From Comamonadaceae bacterium (lineage in GTDB: Bacteria; Pseudomonadota; Gammaproteobacteria; Burkholderiales; Burkholderiaceae_C): 64,000 nt of DNA. Positions 43,885 through 52,915 of this stretch are shown piece by piece. The notes under the pieces were generated by a model that saw only the letters and a program-made list of their open reading frames with translations, had not been told where the DNA came from and did no database searches. The stretch covers positions 186,001-250,000 of the forward strand of contig JAIXUG010000005.1 of assembly GCA_027484105.1 (NCBI GenBank). The letters run 5' to 3'. The position numbers and the translations under genes are program-made. Numbering within the stretch: the first letter of the stretch is position 1; the number at the start of each line of letters is the position of its first letter.

Positions 43885-44916
43885 ATGAACGCCCACGCTG
43901 TCAACGTTCAACTCGACCCCATCGATGCGACCCTGGAAGTCGGTTTGAAAGACCTCTGGTATCCGGTGTGTCCCTCCGAATTTGTGAAGGACAACCCCGT
44001 TTCGCTGCGCCGTCTGGGCTACAAAATTGCCCTGTGGCGCGATGCCACGGGCCGCGTCCATGCGCTGGAAGACCACTGCCCACACCGCGGCGCTCCCCTG
44101 TCACTGGGGGTCATTCTGGGTGACCGCATTGCCTGCACCTACCATGGAGTCGAGGTGCGCAGCGATGGCACCGTGATGCGTGTGCCCGGTAGCCCGGGCT
44201 GCAAGCTCGAAGGCTCCAGACCCACTCGCCGCTTTCACACCGCTGAATCCAACGGCGCCATCTTTTTGTTCAACGCCAGCCATCCGGCATTGGACGAGGC
44301 TCCCCCGCTTCGACTCCCGGAACAACTGACCTCGCCCGAGTGGTCCTCGTTCCTTTGCTACACCGAATGGGGGGGTGATTACCGGTATGTGATCGACAAC
44401 GTGATGGACCCGATGCACGGGGCCTATTTGCACAAACAATCGCACACCATGGCCGAAGGGGACATGACGGCAGAGTTCCAAATCCGTGAACTCGATCAAG
44501 GTTTCATCTTTGAAAAGAAAAACCAGCGCGATGTGAATTTCGACTGGACCGAATGGTGTGACACCGGCATCCATTGGATGCGGCTTGAAATCCCCTACCC
44601 CAAAACCGGTGGCCCCGGTGGCAACTTCACCATCATTGGCAGCTACACGCCGATCACCAACCGTGTGGCGGGTGTCTTCCACTGGCGCTGCCGCAAAGTG
44701 GAAGGCTGGCAGCGCGATACCTGGCGGTTTCTGTACAAAAACCGTCTGGAGCAACGCCATTGGAACGTGCTGGAACAAGACCGTGTCGCCGTAGAAAACA
44801 TGGAACCCGACGCCAACAAGCGCGAACACCTGTATGCCCACGACATGGGCATCGTTCGCTTGCGTCGCCACCTGCGCAAACTGGCCACCGAACAACTGAA
44901 CAAAGCCAAGAGCTGA
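43885..44916 (+). CDS. Rieske non-haem iron oxygenase, catalytic component
   Basis: 343 residues from the ATG at 43885 (AAGGAAAA upstream). The Rieske cluster ligands are C65, H67 (CPHRGAPLSLG) and C84, H87 (CTYHG). The mononuclear iron motif N172-D175-H178-H183 (DNVMDPMHGAYLH) follows. Length and single-subunit form fit phenoxybenzoate-, vanillate- or phthalate-type oxygenases that hydroxylate or demethylate aromatic acids. The reductase gene starts one base after its stop. No separate beta subunit is present. Confidence 0.92.
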   Translation: MNAHAVNVQLDPIDATLEVGLKDLWYPVCPSEFVKDNPVSLRRLGYKIALWRDATGRVHALEDHCPHRGAPLSLGVILGDRIACTYHGVEVRSDGTVMRVPGSPGCKLEGSRPTRRFHTAESNGAIFLFNASHPALDEAPPLRLPEQLTSPEWSSFLCYTEWGGDYRYVIDNVMDPMHGAYLHKQSHTMAEGDMTAEFQIRELDQGFIFEKKNQRDVNFDWTEWCDTGIHWMRLEIPYPKTGGPGGNFTIIGSYTPITNRVAGVFHWRCRKVEGWQRDTWRFLYKNRLEQRHWNVLEQDRVAVENMEPDANKREHLYAHDMGIVRLRRHLRKLATEQLNKAKS

Positions 44917-44917
44917 C

Positions 44918-45874
44918 ATGAGCACCTTGAAAGCCTGGGTGCACACCCTTCGCTACGAAGCCCAAGACATCATCAGCGTCGAATTGCACCCCATGGCAGG
45001 CCAATCCCTGCCTGTGTTCGAGGCCGGCGCTCACATTGACCTGCACCTGCCCGGCGGCCTGGTGCGCAGTTATTCGCTGGCCAACGACAGCCAGGAGCGC
45101 CACCGTTACGTGCTCGGCATCCTGCGAGACAAGGCCAGCAGAGGCGGGTCACGGGCCGCGCACGAACACTTGCGCGTGGGCATGGCACTGGACATCAGCG
45201 CGCCGCGCAACCACTTTCCACTGCACGAAGACGCCCACCATTCGGTTCTGATCGCAGGGGGCATCGGCATCACCCCCATCTTGAGCATGGCCAGGCGGCT
45301 GAACGCACTGGGACGGTCTTTTGAGGTGATTTATTTAGCACGTTCGCGCTCATCGGCAGCCTTCGTTGAAGCGCTGCGCGCGCTGGCATGCCCGGTGCAC
45401 TGGCATTTCGATGACGAAGCCGGTGGGCCGGCGGACTTGCGCGCACTGCTGGCGGCACGCTTACCCGACAGCAACACCCACCACTACGCCTGCGGACCCG
45501 CCCTGATGCTCAGTGCCTTTGAGCAAAGTTGCGAAGCACTGGGTCACACGAATGCGCACATCGAACGCTTTGCAGCCGTGGACATCCAAGTCGCAGACGA
45601 CGCACGCCCCCATTTCACAGTGGAGTTGCGCCAAAGCGGCAAAAGCTTTGAAGTCACACCGGACACCACCTTGCACAAGAAACTGCGCGAGCTCCATGTC
45701 AGCGTGCCTTTCAGCTGTGAGGAAGGCATTTGCGGTGCGTGTGAAACGCGGGTCCTTGAAGGCACGCCCGATCACCGGGACATGGTGCTCAGTTCAGCCG
45801 AGCACGCGGCCAACACCCTCATGATGGTCTGCGTCTCCGGTTGCAAAAGCGAGCGCTTGGTGCTCGACCTCTGA
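44918..45874 (+). CDS. Phthalate dioxygenase-type reductase (flavin, NAD and 2Fe-2S)
   Basis: 318 residues. It has three modules in order: a flavin-binding barrel (LVRSYSLAND, 49-57), an NAD(P)H-binding domain (LIAGGIGITPILSMARRL, 111-128) and a C-terminal plant-type ferredoxin with C267, C272, C275 and C305. This is the layout of VanB/OphA1 reductases that pass electrons from NADH to the Rieske oxygenase. It is the last gene of the rightward operon and ends 7 bp from the convergent sulfatase stop. Confidence 0.93.
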   Translation: MSTLKAWVHTLRYEAQDIISVELHPMAGQSLPVFEAGAHIDLHLPGGLVRSYSLANDSQERHRYVLGILRDKASRGGSRAAHEHLRVGMALDISAPRNHFPLHEDAHHSVLIAGGIGITPILSMARRLNALGRSFEVIYLARSRSSAAFVEALRALACPVHWHFDDEAGGPADLRALLAARLPDSNTHHYACGPALMLSAFEQSCEALGHTNAHIERFAAVDIQVADDARPHFTVELRQSGKSFEVTPDTTLHKKLRELHVSVPFSCEEGICGACETRVLEGTPDHRDMVLSSAEHAANTLMMVCVSGCKSERLVLDL

Positions 45875-45881
45875 ACACCAT

Positions 45882-47477
45882 TCAGGCCGAGGCCAGCGGG
45901 TAAGGGCTGGTGTTGGTCTGGTTGAGCATGGCGTAAGCCAGCTCGGCCAAAAGCTGAGAGCGCAAGGCCTGACTGTCGGGGTCGCTCCAGAGGTTGCGCA
46001 ATTCATGAGGGTCTGCGCGCAAATCACACAGCTCACCCCAATCCTGTCCATCGTAAATGGTCAAGCGATGGTGTTTGGAGCGCAAGCTGCGCATCCGAAT
46101 GCGTTGACTCATATTGAAATCCAGGCGTTGCCCTTCTTCCTCGATCAAGACGCTGTTGCGCAAGGCATCGGTTTGCCCCGCCATCACCGGCAGCAAGGAT
46201 TGGCCTTGCATCCCATGGGCGGGCGGCACTCCTGCACGCGCCAAGACCGTTGCGGCGATATCGGTGGTTTGGGCCAGGGCTGAGGTCTGGCGCACCGGCT
46301 TGGCCACGTTCAGCAAAGGGTCGGCCCAGATGAAAGGCACACGGGTCAACCCACCGCAGTGCAACCCTCCTTTGAACATCAGACCCCGCTCACCCAGCAG
46401 ATCGCCGTGGTCGCTGGTGAACATCACCACCGTGTTCTCGGCCAAGCCCAAACCTTGCAGCTCGGTCATGACCTGACCCACCGCATCGTCAATGCAGCTG
46501 ATGCTGCCAAAGTTCAGGGCCAAGGCCTCCTGCGCCTCCTGGCGTGTCACAGCAAAACTGCCGTGACCCGGCTTGAAATGGGGGGGACGTACATTGCGCT
46601 GGGCATGCAACCACTGCACCGGAGGTGGGGCATCGGTCAACGGCGCATCAAAGCTGTGTGGCAGTGCCATATCGCTCGGCCTGTACATGTCCCAATAACG
46701 TCCCGGTGGCGTGAACGGGTGGTGCGGGTCAGGAAAGGAGCACTGCAAGAAAAAGGGCTGATCTTGTGCAGCCAACTCCCGCAGCATGCGACCACTTTGT
46801 TGCGCGATGTAGTTCGTCGGGTACAGCGCCTCGGGCACCCGGGTGCGCCAGGCCTGGCGCAAACGGGTCAAGGCCCAGTCGGGTGTAGGGTGCGCATTGT
46901 CCGGCCCGATCAGGCGATCGGCATCGGGCACTTGCTGACGCAACCAGCGTCGCCAATGACCACTTTGTTCATCGGCATGACCAATCGTCAGCACCACCTG
47001 TTCAAAGCCGTAATAGGGCAAACGCAGCTCGAAGGCCTCGTTTTCATCCCAGCGACGGGCCACTTCCTGACCATAGACCCCGGGGAAGAGGGCCCTGGAC
47101 TCACTGGCCAAGCGTTCACCAGACCGCGGCCAAAAGGGTGGCACGGCCGTGATGTTTTGCAAGTGGCTTTTGCCTGCCAGAGCCGTTCGGTAACCCGCGT
47201 CTCGCAGCATCTGCACAAAAGTCCGTTCGCCATGCGAAAGCTCCCGGCCATTGAGTTGCAAACCGTGTGCACTGGGCAAACGGCCCGTCATGAGCGAGGC
47301 CCGATTGGGTTGGCAAATCGGCGTGGCAACGTGGAAGTCGGTGAAGCGACAGCCACGTGCGGCCAGCGCGTCAATGTGCGGCGTGCGAAGCACTGGATGC
47401 CCTGCACAGCCGAGGTGATCGGCCCGGTGCTGGTCGGTGATGAACAGCAGAAAATTGGGCCGCTCTGTCTGGCGCAT
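45882..47477 (-). CDS. Type I sulfatase (formylglycine enzyme)
   Basis: 531 residues from the ATG at 47477, which overlaps the stop of the upstream Bug gene. The maturation site C55-Q-P-N-R59 (TPICQPNRASLMTGR) would give formylglycine. Other metal and sulfate ligands are visible in NFLLFITDQHRADHLG, AGKSHL, MFTSDHGDLLGERG and SCIDDAVGQVM. No signal peptide is seen, so it should act in the cytoplasm, after uptake. It hydrolyses a sulfate ester; choline-sulfatase-like and aryl-sulfatase-like members look alike at this level. No maturase gene is in the window. It is the last gene of the 15-gene operon. Confidence 0.9.
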   Translation of the reverse strand: MRQTERPNFLLFITDQHRADHLGCAGHPVLRTPHIDALAARGCRFTDFHVATPICQPNRASLMTGRLPSAHGLQLNGRELSHGERTFVQMLRDAGYRTALAGKSHLQNITAVPPFWPRSGERLASESRALFPGVYGQEVARRWDENEAFELRLPYYGFEQVVLTIGHADEQSGHWRRWLRQQVPDADRLIGPDNAHPTPDWALTRLRQAWRTRVPEALYPTNYIAQQSGRMLRELAAQDQPFFLQCSFPDPHHPFTPPGRYWDMYRPSDMALPHSFDAPLTDAPPPVQWLHAQRNVRPPHFKPGHGSFAVTRQEAQEALALNFGSISCIDDAVGQVMTELQGLGLAENTVVMFTSDHGDLLGERGLMFKGGLHCGGLTRVPFIWADPLLNVAKPVRQTSALAQTTDIAATVLARAGVPPAHGMQGQSLLPVMAGQTDALRNSVLIEEEGQRLDFNMSQRIRMRSLRSKHHRLTIYDGQDWGELCDLRADPHELRNLWSDPDSQALRSQLLAELAYAMLNQTNTSPYPLASA

Positions 47478-48463
47478 CAATCGGCTTTGATGTTCAGCTC
47501 TCTGGCCAACTGGCTGTAGCGCTGACGGTCGGCGCGCATGAAGTCGGCCAGCGCCTGTTCTGAGCCGCCCAGCACATCCAGCCCTGCGGTGGCCAGTTTT
47601 TCCCTGACATCCGAAAGCTTCAGCGCTTCATTGATGTCGGCGTTGATCTGCGCACGTACCGCGCTGGGTGTGCCCGCGGGTGCAAAGACACCGTACCAGG
47701 CATTGACTTCCACACCACGCACACCCTGCTCACTGGCGGTGGGCACCTCCGGCAACAGAGGCGAGCGATTTCTTTCGGTCACCGCCAACGGCACCAGCCT
47801 GCCCGATCTGATGTGGGGCAAAGCGCCCCCCAAACCCACAAACAAGAATTTGACCTCGCCACCAATGGCTGCCGTCACCGAAGGTGCCACACCCCTGTAG
47901 GGCACATGCAGCAAATCCACACCCGCAGCACGCTTGAGCATTTCTCCCGCGAAGTGCATGGGCGAGCCATTGCCCGCGCTGCCATAGGGCATGCCCGGTT
48001 GTCTGCTGGCCATAGCGATGGCTTCTTTCAAGTCCTTCACCCCCACACCGGCGTTGGCCAACATCGCCATGGGCGTGGTGGCAGGTGCGACCACTGGCAC
48101 CAGATCGGTATGCACATCGACACCTCCGCCGGCACCGGGCGGCAACACGTGGGGTGAGATCACCATGGTGTTGGTGGTCAGCAGCAAAGTGTGGCCATCG
48201 GCCGCTGATTTGGCCACCGCCTGTGCCCCCAACAAGGCACCCGCACCCGGACGGTTTTCCACCACCACCGGCTTGCCCCACTTGGCGGCAAGCTTTTCTG
48301 CAAATACACGCGCCATCAAATCAGGCCCCCCGCCTGGCGGGAAAGGCACCACCACCGTGACGTTTTTGGCCGGAAAACCCTGGGCAAGAACGGCTTGCAT
48401 GCTGACCGCAGCCCACAGCCCCAGTGCGAACGCTGATTGTTTGAGAAAAAGTCTTTTGCGCAT
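47477..48463 (-). CDS. Bug (TctC-type) solute-binding protein, copy 5
   Basis: 328 residues from the ATG at 48463, with AAGGAG upstream. Signal peptide RKRLFLKQSAFALGLWAAVSMQAVLAQ. Family motifs: VTVVVPFPPGGGPDLMARVF, VVENRPGAGALLGAQAVAKSAADGHTLLL, MPYGSAGNGSPMHFAGEML and VPYRGVAPSVTAAIGG. It is coupled to the sulfatase gene and follows the flavin monooxygenase gene. Uptake of the pathway substrate or a related acid is inferred. Confidence 0.9.
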   Translation of the reverse strand: MRKRLFLKQSAFALGLWAAVSMQAVLAQGFPAKNVTVVVPFPPGGGPDLMARVFAEKLAAKWGKPVVVENRPGAGALLGAQAVAKSAADGHTLLLTTNTMVISPHVLPPGAGGGVDVHTDLVPVVAPATTPMAMLANAGVGVKDLKEAIAMASRQPGMPYGSAGNGSPMHFAGEMLKRAAGVDLLHVPYRGVAPSVTAAIGGEVKFLFVGLGGALPHIRSGRLVPLAVTERNRSPLLPEVPTASEQGVRGVEVNAWYGVFAPAGTPSAVRAQINADINEALKLSDVREKLATAGLDVLGGSEQALADFMRADRQRYSQLARELNIKAD

Positions 48464-48483
48464 GTCTGTCTCCTTGTTAAAAA

Positions 48484-49641
48484 TCAAAATGACGCCGCCG
48501 TGTCCAATTCAACGCCCCAGGCGTTGTAGCCATAAACGCCATCTGCATTGCCCTGGGTCTTCATCCACTGGTTCCCCCGTGACCCGATCTGGATCTCAGC
48601 GGTTCGGTTTTGTCGGGCGGCGGCATAGCGCTGCAATGCAGCGCCCACATCACCCTGCTCTTGCACCTGGGCCAGGCAACGTGCCACGACCACCCCATCT
48701 TCGATGGCCATGCCAGCGCCTTGCGCCATGAAGGGCAGCATCGGGTGACAAGCATCGCCCAACAAAGTCACTCGCCCCACGGACCACTGTGGCAGCGGCT
48801 CCCGCTCGTACAAGGCGCTTTTGAGCACACTGTCGCAAGCGTCCAGCAAGGCCCGGGCATCGGGGTGGTAGTCGCGGTAGAAACTGCGCAGTTCGTTCAC
48901 ATCGCCCGGACTGGTCCACGACTCCTCATGCCACGAGTCTTGACCGGTGGTCGCGAAGATGAAGGTATCCCGGCCCTGGTTGAGCGGAAAGGTCACGATC
49001 TGGCTTTGTGGATTGGGGCCCCACCACTTGGTGAAAGCTTCGATTTCGGGCACCCGGCGCACCTTGTCGGTGGGCACCACAGCGCGAAACGACACCACGC
49101 CCGTGAAGCGCGGTTTTTCCTCACCGAACAAGGCGGTTCGCACTTTCGAATGGATGCCATCGGCACCGATGACCACATCATGCAGGGCCTGCTGACCGTC
49201 CTCAAAAAGCAAATGCACACCCGCATCGCTTTGACTCAGGGTGCGAAGGCGTTTGGAAAACACCACACACTCAGCAGGCACCGTGTTGGCCATGACCGCC
49301 AACACATCGGCTCGGTGGATGGTCAATTGCGGCGCACCGTAGCGCTGCTCGGCGGTGTCACCCATGGGCAGACGCGATGTCTCCAGCCCCGTGTCCCAAT
49401 CACGGCTGATGCGAAAAGTCGGTCGCGCCCCGCTGGCGCGGATGCCAAGGGCTACGGCCTCACCGAGCCCATCCAGCGCACGCACCGCATTGGGCGTCAG
49501 GTTGATGTCGGCCCCCACACGCATGAACTGCGCAGCCTGCTCATAAACGGTGACGGTGTGACCCTGTGCGCGCAAGGCGATGGCGGCGGTCAAACCACCG
49601 ATGCCGGCCCCCACGATGGCGATGTTCAAAGAGCGTGTCAT
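48484..49641 (-). CDS. FAD-dependent aromatic monooxygenase, second copy
   Basis: 385 residues. Motifs of class A hydroxylases: IAIVGAGIGGLTAAIAL, VVIGADGIHSKVR (DG) and VTLLGDACHPMLPFMAQGAGMAIEDGVVV (GD). It resembles the monooxygenase at 26971 in layout and in these motifs. Members include salicylate and 6-hydroxynicotinate hydroxylases. In this operon it probably adds a second hydroxyl group (or replaces a carboxyl) before ring opening. Confidence 0.9.
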   Translation of the reverse strand: MTRSLNIAIVGAGIGGLTAAIALRAQGHTVTVYEQAAQFMRVGADINLTPNAVRALDGLGEAVALGIRASGARPTFRISRDWDTGLETSRLPMGDTAEQRYGAPQLTIHRADVLAVMANTVPAECVVFSKRLRTLSQSDAGVHLLFEDGQQALHDVVIGADGIHSKVRTALFGEEKPRFTGVVSFRAVVPTDKVRRVPEIEAFTKWWGPNPQSQIVTFPLNQGRDTFIFATTGQDSWHEESWTSPGDVNELRSFYRDYHPDARALLDACDSVLKSALYEREPLPQWSVGRVTLLGDACHPMLPFMAQGAGMAIEDGVVVARCLAQVQEQGDVGAALQRYAAARQNRTAEIQIGSRGNQWMKTQGNADGVYGYNAWGVELDTAASF

Positions 49642-49685
49642 GTCCAGGGTCCTTCAAGCAAATGGAAAAATCTCGACCAGGGCAA

Positions 49686-50465
49686 TCAGAAAACACCCGG
49701 GAACGAACCGCCGTCCATCAAAATGTTTTGGCCGTTGATGTACCCCGCGTGCACGCTGCACAAATAGGCACAGGTATTGCCCAACTCCTCAGGCCGACCG
49801 AACCGGTGCGCCGGGTGCTTGGCCAGACGCGCCGCAATGGCCTGCTCTGGGGTGATGCCCTGGCGTGTCGCTTGGGCCGCAAAGTTGCTGGCCAAACGCG
49901 CAGTGTCAAAAGTCCCGGGCAGCAAGTTGTTGAGCGTCACGCCCCGGGCCACGGTGCTTCGTGCCAGGCCCGCCACAAAACCCGTGAGGCCGCTGCGAGC
50001 CCCGGTGGACAAACCCAAACCGTCCACAGGCGACTTGACGGCACTCGAGGTGATGTTGACGATGCGCCCAAAACCCCGCGCCATCATCCCGTCCACCGTC
50101 GCCTTGATCAACTCGATCGGGGCCAGCATATTGGCTTCCAAGGCATGCACCCAGGTGTCGCGGTCCCAGTGCCGAAAATCCCCCGGCGGTGGCCCTCCCG
50201 CATTGGTGACCACAATGTCAAAGTCGCGCTGGGTCTCAAAGATGCGCGCTCTGCCCGACGCCGTGGTCACATCGGCAGCCACACACGCCACCGCACCGCC
50301 GCCTTGCGCTTGCAAACGCGCCGCAGCATCACGCAGGGGGGCTTCGGTGCGGGCCACGATGAGCACATCGACGCCTTCCCTCACCAGGGCTTGAGCACAG
50401 GCATAGCCCAAACCCGCGCTGGCGCCGCAAACCAAGGCTTTTTTACCGGTGATGCCCAAGTCCAT
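49686..50465 (-). CDS. SDR-family protein without the usual Tyr-x-x-x-Lys pair
   Basis: 259 residues. The NAD(P)-binding motif ALVCGASAGLGYACAQAL, the VVTNAGGPPPG segment (NAG) and the C-terminal NGQNILMDGGSFPG are normal for short-chain dehydrogenases. At the catalytic position the sequence reads SSAVKSPVDGLGLSTGARSGLTGFV, so the YxxxK residues are missing. This divergent group is often found with Bug proteins and aldehyde dehydrogenases. It may use another acid or have no reductase activity. Confidence 0.85.
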   Translation of the reverse strand: MDLGITGKKALVCGASAGLGYACAQALVREGVDVLIVARTEAPLRDAAARLQAQGGGAVACVAADVTTASGRARIFETQRDFDIVVTNAGGPPPGDFRHWDRDTWVHALEANMLAPIELIKATVDGMMARGFGRIVNITSSAVKSPVDGLGLSTGARSGLTGFVAGLARSTVARGVTLNNLLPGTFDTARLASNFAAQATRQGITPEQAIAARLAKHPAHRFGRPEELGNTCAYLCSVHAGYINGQNILMDGGSFPGVF

Positions 50466-50477
50466 TTTTCAGGGTCC

Positions 50478-51434
50478 TTATTCGGCAACAATGCCACGCG
50501 CTTTGATGATGCGCGCCCAGGTCTGGGTTTCTGCCTTGATGTGCACCGAAAATTCGGCCGGCTTTTGGGTGACGTGGCTTAGCCCCTGCGCCTGCAATTT
50601 CTCACGTGTGTCTGGCTGAGCCAGAATTTCGGCAGCCTCTTTGGCCAACTGTTCGGCCATTTCTGGCGCAACACCTGCAGGCGCCAGCAAGCCATACCAG
50701 GATGTGACCACGACACCGCTCACGCCTTGCTCAGCCAGGGTGGGGATGTCGGGCGCCACCATGCTGCGAGCGGTGTCCGTCAAACCCAGGGCAATCAACC
50801 TGCCGCTTTTGATGTGCGGCAGCGTTGCAGGGAGATTGCTGAACATGATGGGCACAGTACCCCCCAGCACGTCGTTGAGTGCGGGTCCGGTCCCTTTGTA
50901 GGGCACATGCAACAAGTCGGTGCCGGTCTGTTGTTTGAACAATTCCCCGGCCAAATGCAATCCACTGCCAATACCGGGCGACGCATATGCCAAGGCCCCG
51001 GGTCTTGCCTTGGCTTGAGCAACCAAGTCACGAACACTGCCCAGCTTGGTCTGGGCGCTGACCACCAAAACATTCGGTGCTTTGGCCAACATGGTGATGG
51101 GCACGAAATCCCGTTCAATGTTGAACGGGAAGTTGGTCATCAGTGTCGGGTTGATGGTCAGGTTACCGGCAGGGACAACCAGCAAGGTTTTGCCATCGGG
51201 CTTGGCCCGCTTGACCTTGTCTATGCCCAAATTACCCGCTGCACCCGGCAAATTCTCGACCACAGAAGTGATGCCGGTTTTCTTTTGCCAGCCCTCGGCA
51301 AGAATGCGTGACAGGACATCCACGGGCCCCCCCGGCGGAAACGGGGCAACAATGGTCAGCCGCTCCTGCGCATGGGCAGACATCGCCAGGACACAAACGG
51401 CCAAACCGGACAATTTGAGCCACCATTTCTTCAT
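50478..51434 (-). CDS. Bug (TctC-type) solute-binding protein, copy 6
   Basis: 318 residues from the ATG at 51434 (GGAG upstream). Signal peptide KKWWLKLSGLAVCVLAMSAHAQ. Family motifs: LTIVAPFPPGGPVDVLSRIL, VVENLPGAAGNLGIDKVKRAKPDGKTLLV, LAYASPGIGSGLHLAGELF and VPYKGTGPALNDVLGG. It overlaps the aldehyde dehydrogenase stop by four bases (ATGA). It is the second Bug protein of the long operon. Confidence 0.9.
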   Translation of the reverse strand: MKKWWLKLSGLAVCVLAMSAHAQERLTIVAPFPPGGPVDVLSRILAEGWQKKTGITSVVENLPGAAGNLGIDKVKRAKPDGKTLLVVPAGNLTINPTLMTNFPFNIERDFVPITMLAKAPNVLVVSAQTKLGSVRDLVAQAKARPGALAYASPGIGSGLHLAGELFKQQTGTDLLHVPYKGTGPALNDVLGGTVPIMFSNLPATLPHIKSGRLIALGLTDTARSMVAPDIPTLAEQGVSGVVVTSWYGLLAPAGVAPEMAEQLAKEAAEILAQPDTREKLQAQGLSHVTQKPAEFSVHIKAETQTWARIIKARGIVAE

Positions 51435-52903
51435 GACAAACTCCATGGCATGGGGGCATCGTTCATGCCCCAATAAAAACTCTTTTGCGCGGTGTATTCC
51501 AAAATGCCCTGCCGTCCTTTTTCACGACCGGTGCCGCTGAGCTTGACGCCGCCAAACGGTGTGCTGACCGAAAACACCTTGTAGGTGTTGACCCACACGG
51601 TGCCGGTCTGCAAAGCACGCCCAATGCGCCATGCCGATTTGTAGTCGCGGGTCCAGATGCCCGAGGCCAGCCCGTAATCGTTGTCGTTGCACTGCGCGAT
51701 CAGGTCGGCCTCATCGGTCCAGGGCAGCAGCGCCAGCACAGGGCCAAAAATCTCTTCGCGGCACATGCGCGCCGTGTTGGGCAAGCCTTCGATCACCGTA
51801 GGCAGGAAATAACTGCCTTGATCGAAATAGCCGCCCTGAGGCCGCGTGCCACCACACAAAACGCGGCCACCTTCCTCGCGCCCCAGCTGCACATAGCGCT
51901 CCACCGAATCGCGGTGCCCACGGTTGACCAGGGGGCCCATGTGTGTGGTCTCGAGTGCAGGGTCGGCCACGCGCAAACCGCGCACGGCAGCGAGCAAGCG
52001 CGACTTGAATGCTTCGTAAACCGAGGCATGCACAAAGGCACGCGAACCTGCAATACAGGACTCACCGGATGAACTGAAAATGCCATAAATCACACCGGCC
52101 ACCGCATGGTCCAGATCGGCGTCGGCACACACGATGGTGGGGGATTTGCCGCCCAGCTCCAGCGAGGTGGGCATCAACTTTTCAGCGGCCAGCCGCTGAA
52201 TGCCCATGCCGACGCTCGTCCCCCCCGTGAAGGCAATGCGTTTGACCAAGGGGTGGCGCACCAAGGCGTCACCCACCACCGAACCCTTGCCAGGCAGCAC
52301 ACTGACGATGCCGTCGGGCACACCGGCCTGCTGCGCAATGCGGGCCAACTCGATGGCCATGCGCGGTGTGATCTCGGCCGGTTTGATGACGATGGCGCAA
52401 CCCGCAGCCAGCGCCGGCGCCATTTTTTGGGCTTCGCTGGCGATCGGTGAATTCCAGGGCGTGATGGCACCGACCACGCCCAGTGGCTCGTGCACGCTCA
52501 GGGTCAAAAAGTCGCCACGCGCCGGGGTTACAGCGTCCTCCCAGGTTTCGGCTGCGGCCGCAAAAAACTGGAAGGTGCCCGCTGCGCTGGCCACCAGGGC
52601 CCGGCACTCCTTGATGGGTTTGCCGTTGTCCAGGCGTTGCAACTGTGCGAGGTTTTCGGCTTCCTCACGTATACCCTGCGCCATGCGGTGCAAAACACCC
52701 GCGCGTTCGTGCGGCAATCGCTTGGCCCAATCGGGCTGATGACAGGCGCGCTCTGCCGCTTGAACCGCCTCGTCCACATCGGCCACCGTGGCGGCATGCA
52801 GATGGGCCACGGTGGTTCCATCATGCGGGTATTCGGTGCTGTAGGACGGACCGGAGGCATCGCGCCAACGACCGGCCAAGAAAGTCTGGATTTTTTCTGT
52901 CAT
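51431..52903 (-). CDS. Aldehyde dehydrogenase (NAD(P)+)
   Basis: 490 residues. The catalytic cysteine is in SSSGESCIAGSRAFVH, the general base Glu in SLELGGKSPTIV, the NAD-binding part in AFTGGTSVGMGIQRLA, and the N-terminal Asn in ITPWNSPIASEAQKMAPALAAGCAIVIKPAE. It matches the betaine-aldehyde/aromatic-aldehyde dehydrogenase group. It would oxidise the aldehyde formed by the ThDP-dependent enzyme encoded upstream. Confidence 0.92.
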   Translation of the reverse strand: MTEKIQTFLAGRWRDASGPSYSTEYPHDGTTVAHLHAATVADVDEAVQAAERACHQPDWAKRLPHERAGVLHRMAQGIREEAENLAQLQRLDNGKPIKECRALVASAAGTFQFFAAAAETWEDAVTPARGDFLTLSVHEPLGVVGAITPWNSPIASEAQKMAPALAAGCAIVIKPAEITPRMAIELARIAQQAGVPDGIVSVLPGKGSVVGDALVRHPLVKRIAFTGGTSVGMGIQRLAAEKLMPTSLELGGKSPTIVCADADLDHAVAGVIYGIFSSSGESCIAGSRAFVHASVYEAFKSRLLAAVRGLRVADPALETTHMGPLVNRGHRDSVERYVQLGREEGGRVLCGGTRPQGGYFDQGSYFLPTVIEGLPNTARMCREEIFGPVLALLPWTDEADLIAQCNDNDYGLASGIWTRDYKSAWRIGRALQTGTVWVNTYKVFSVSTPFGGVKLSGTGREKGRQGILEYTAQKSFYWGMNDAPMPWSLS

Positions 52904-52915
52904 CTCGTTTCCAGG

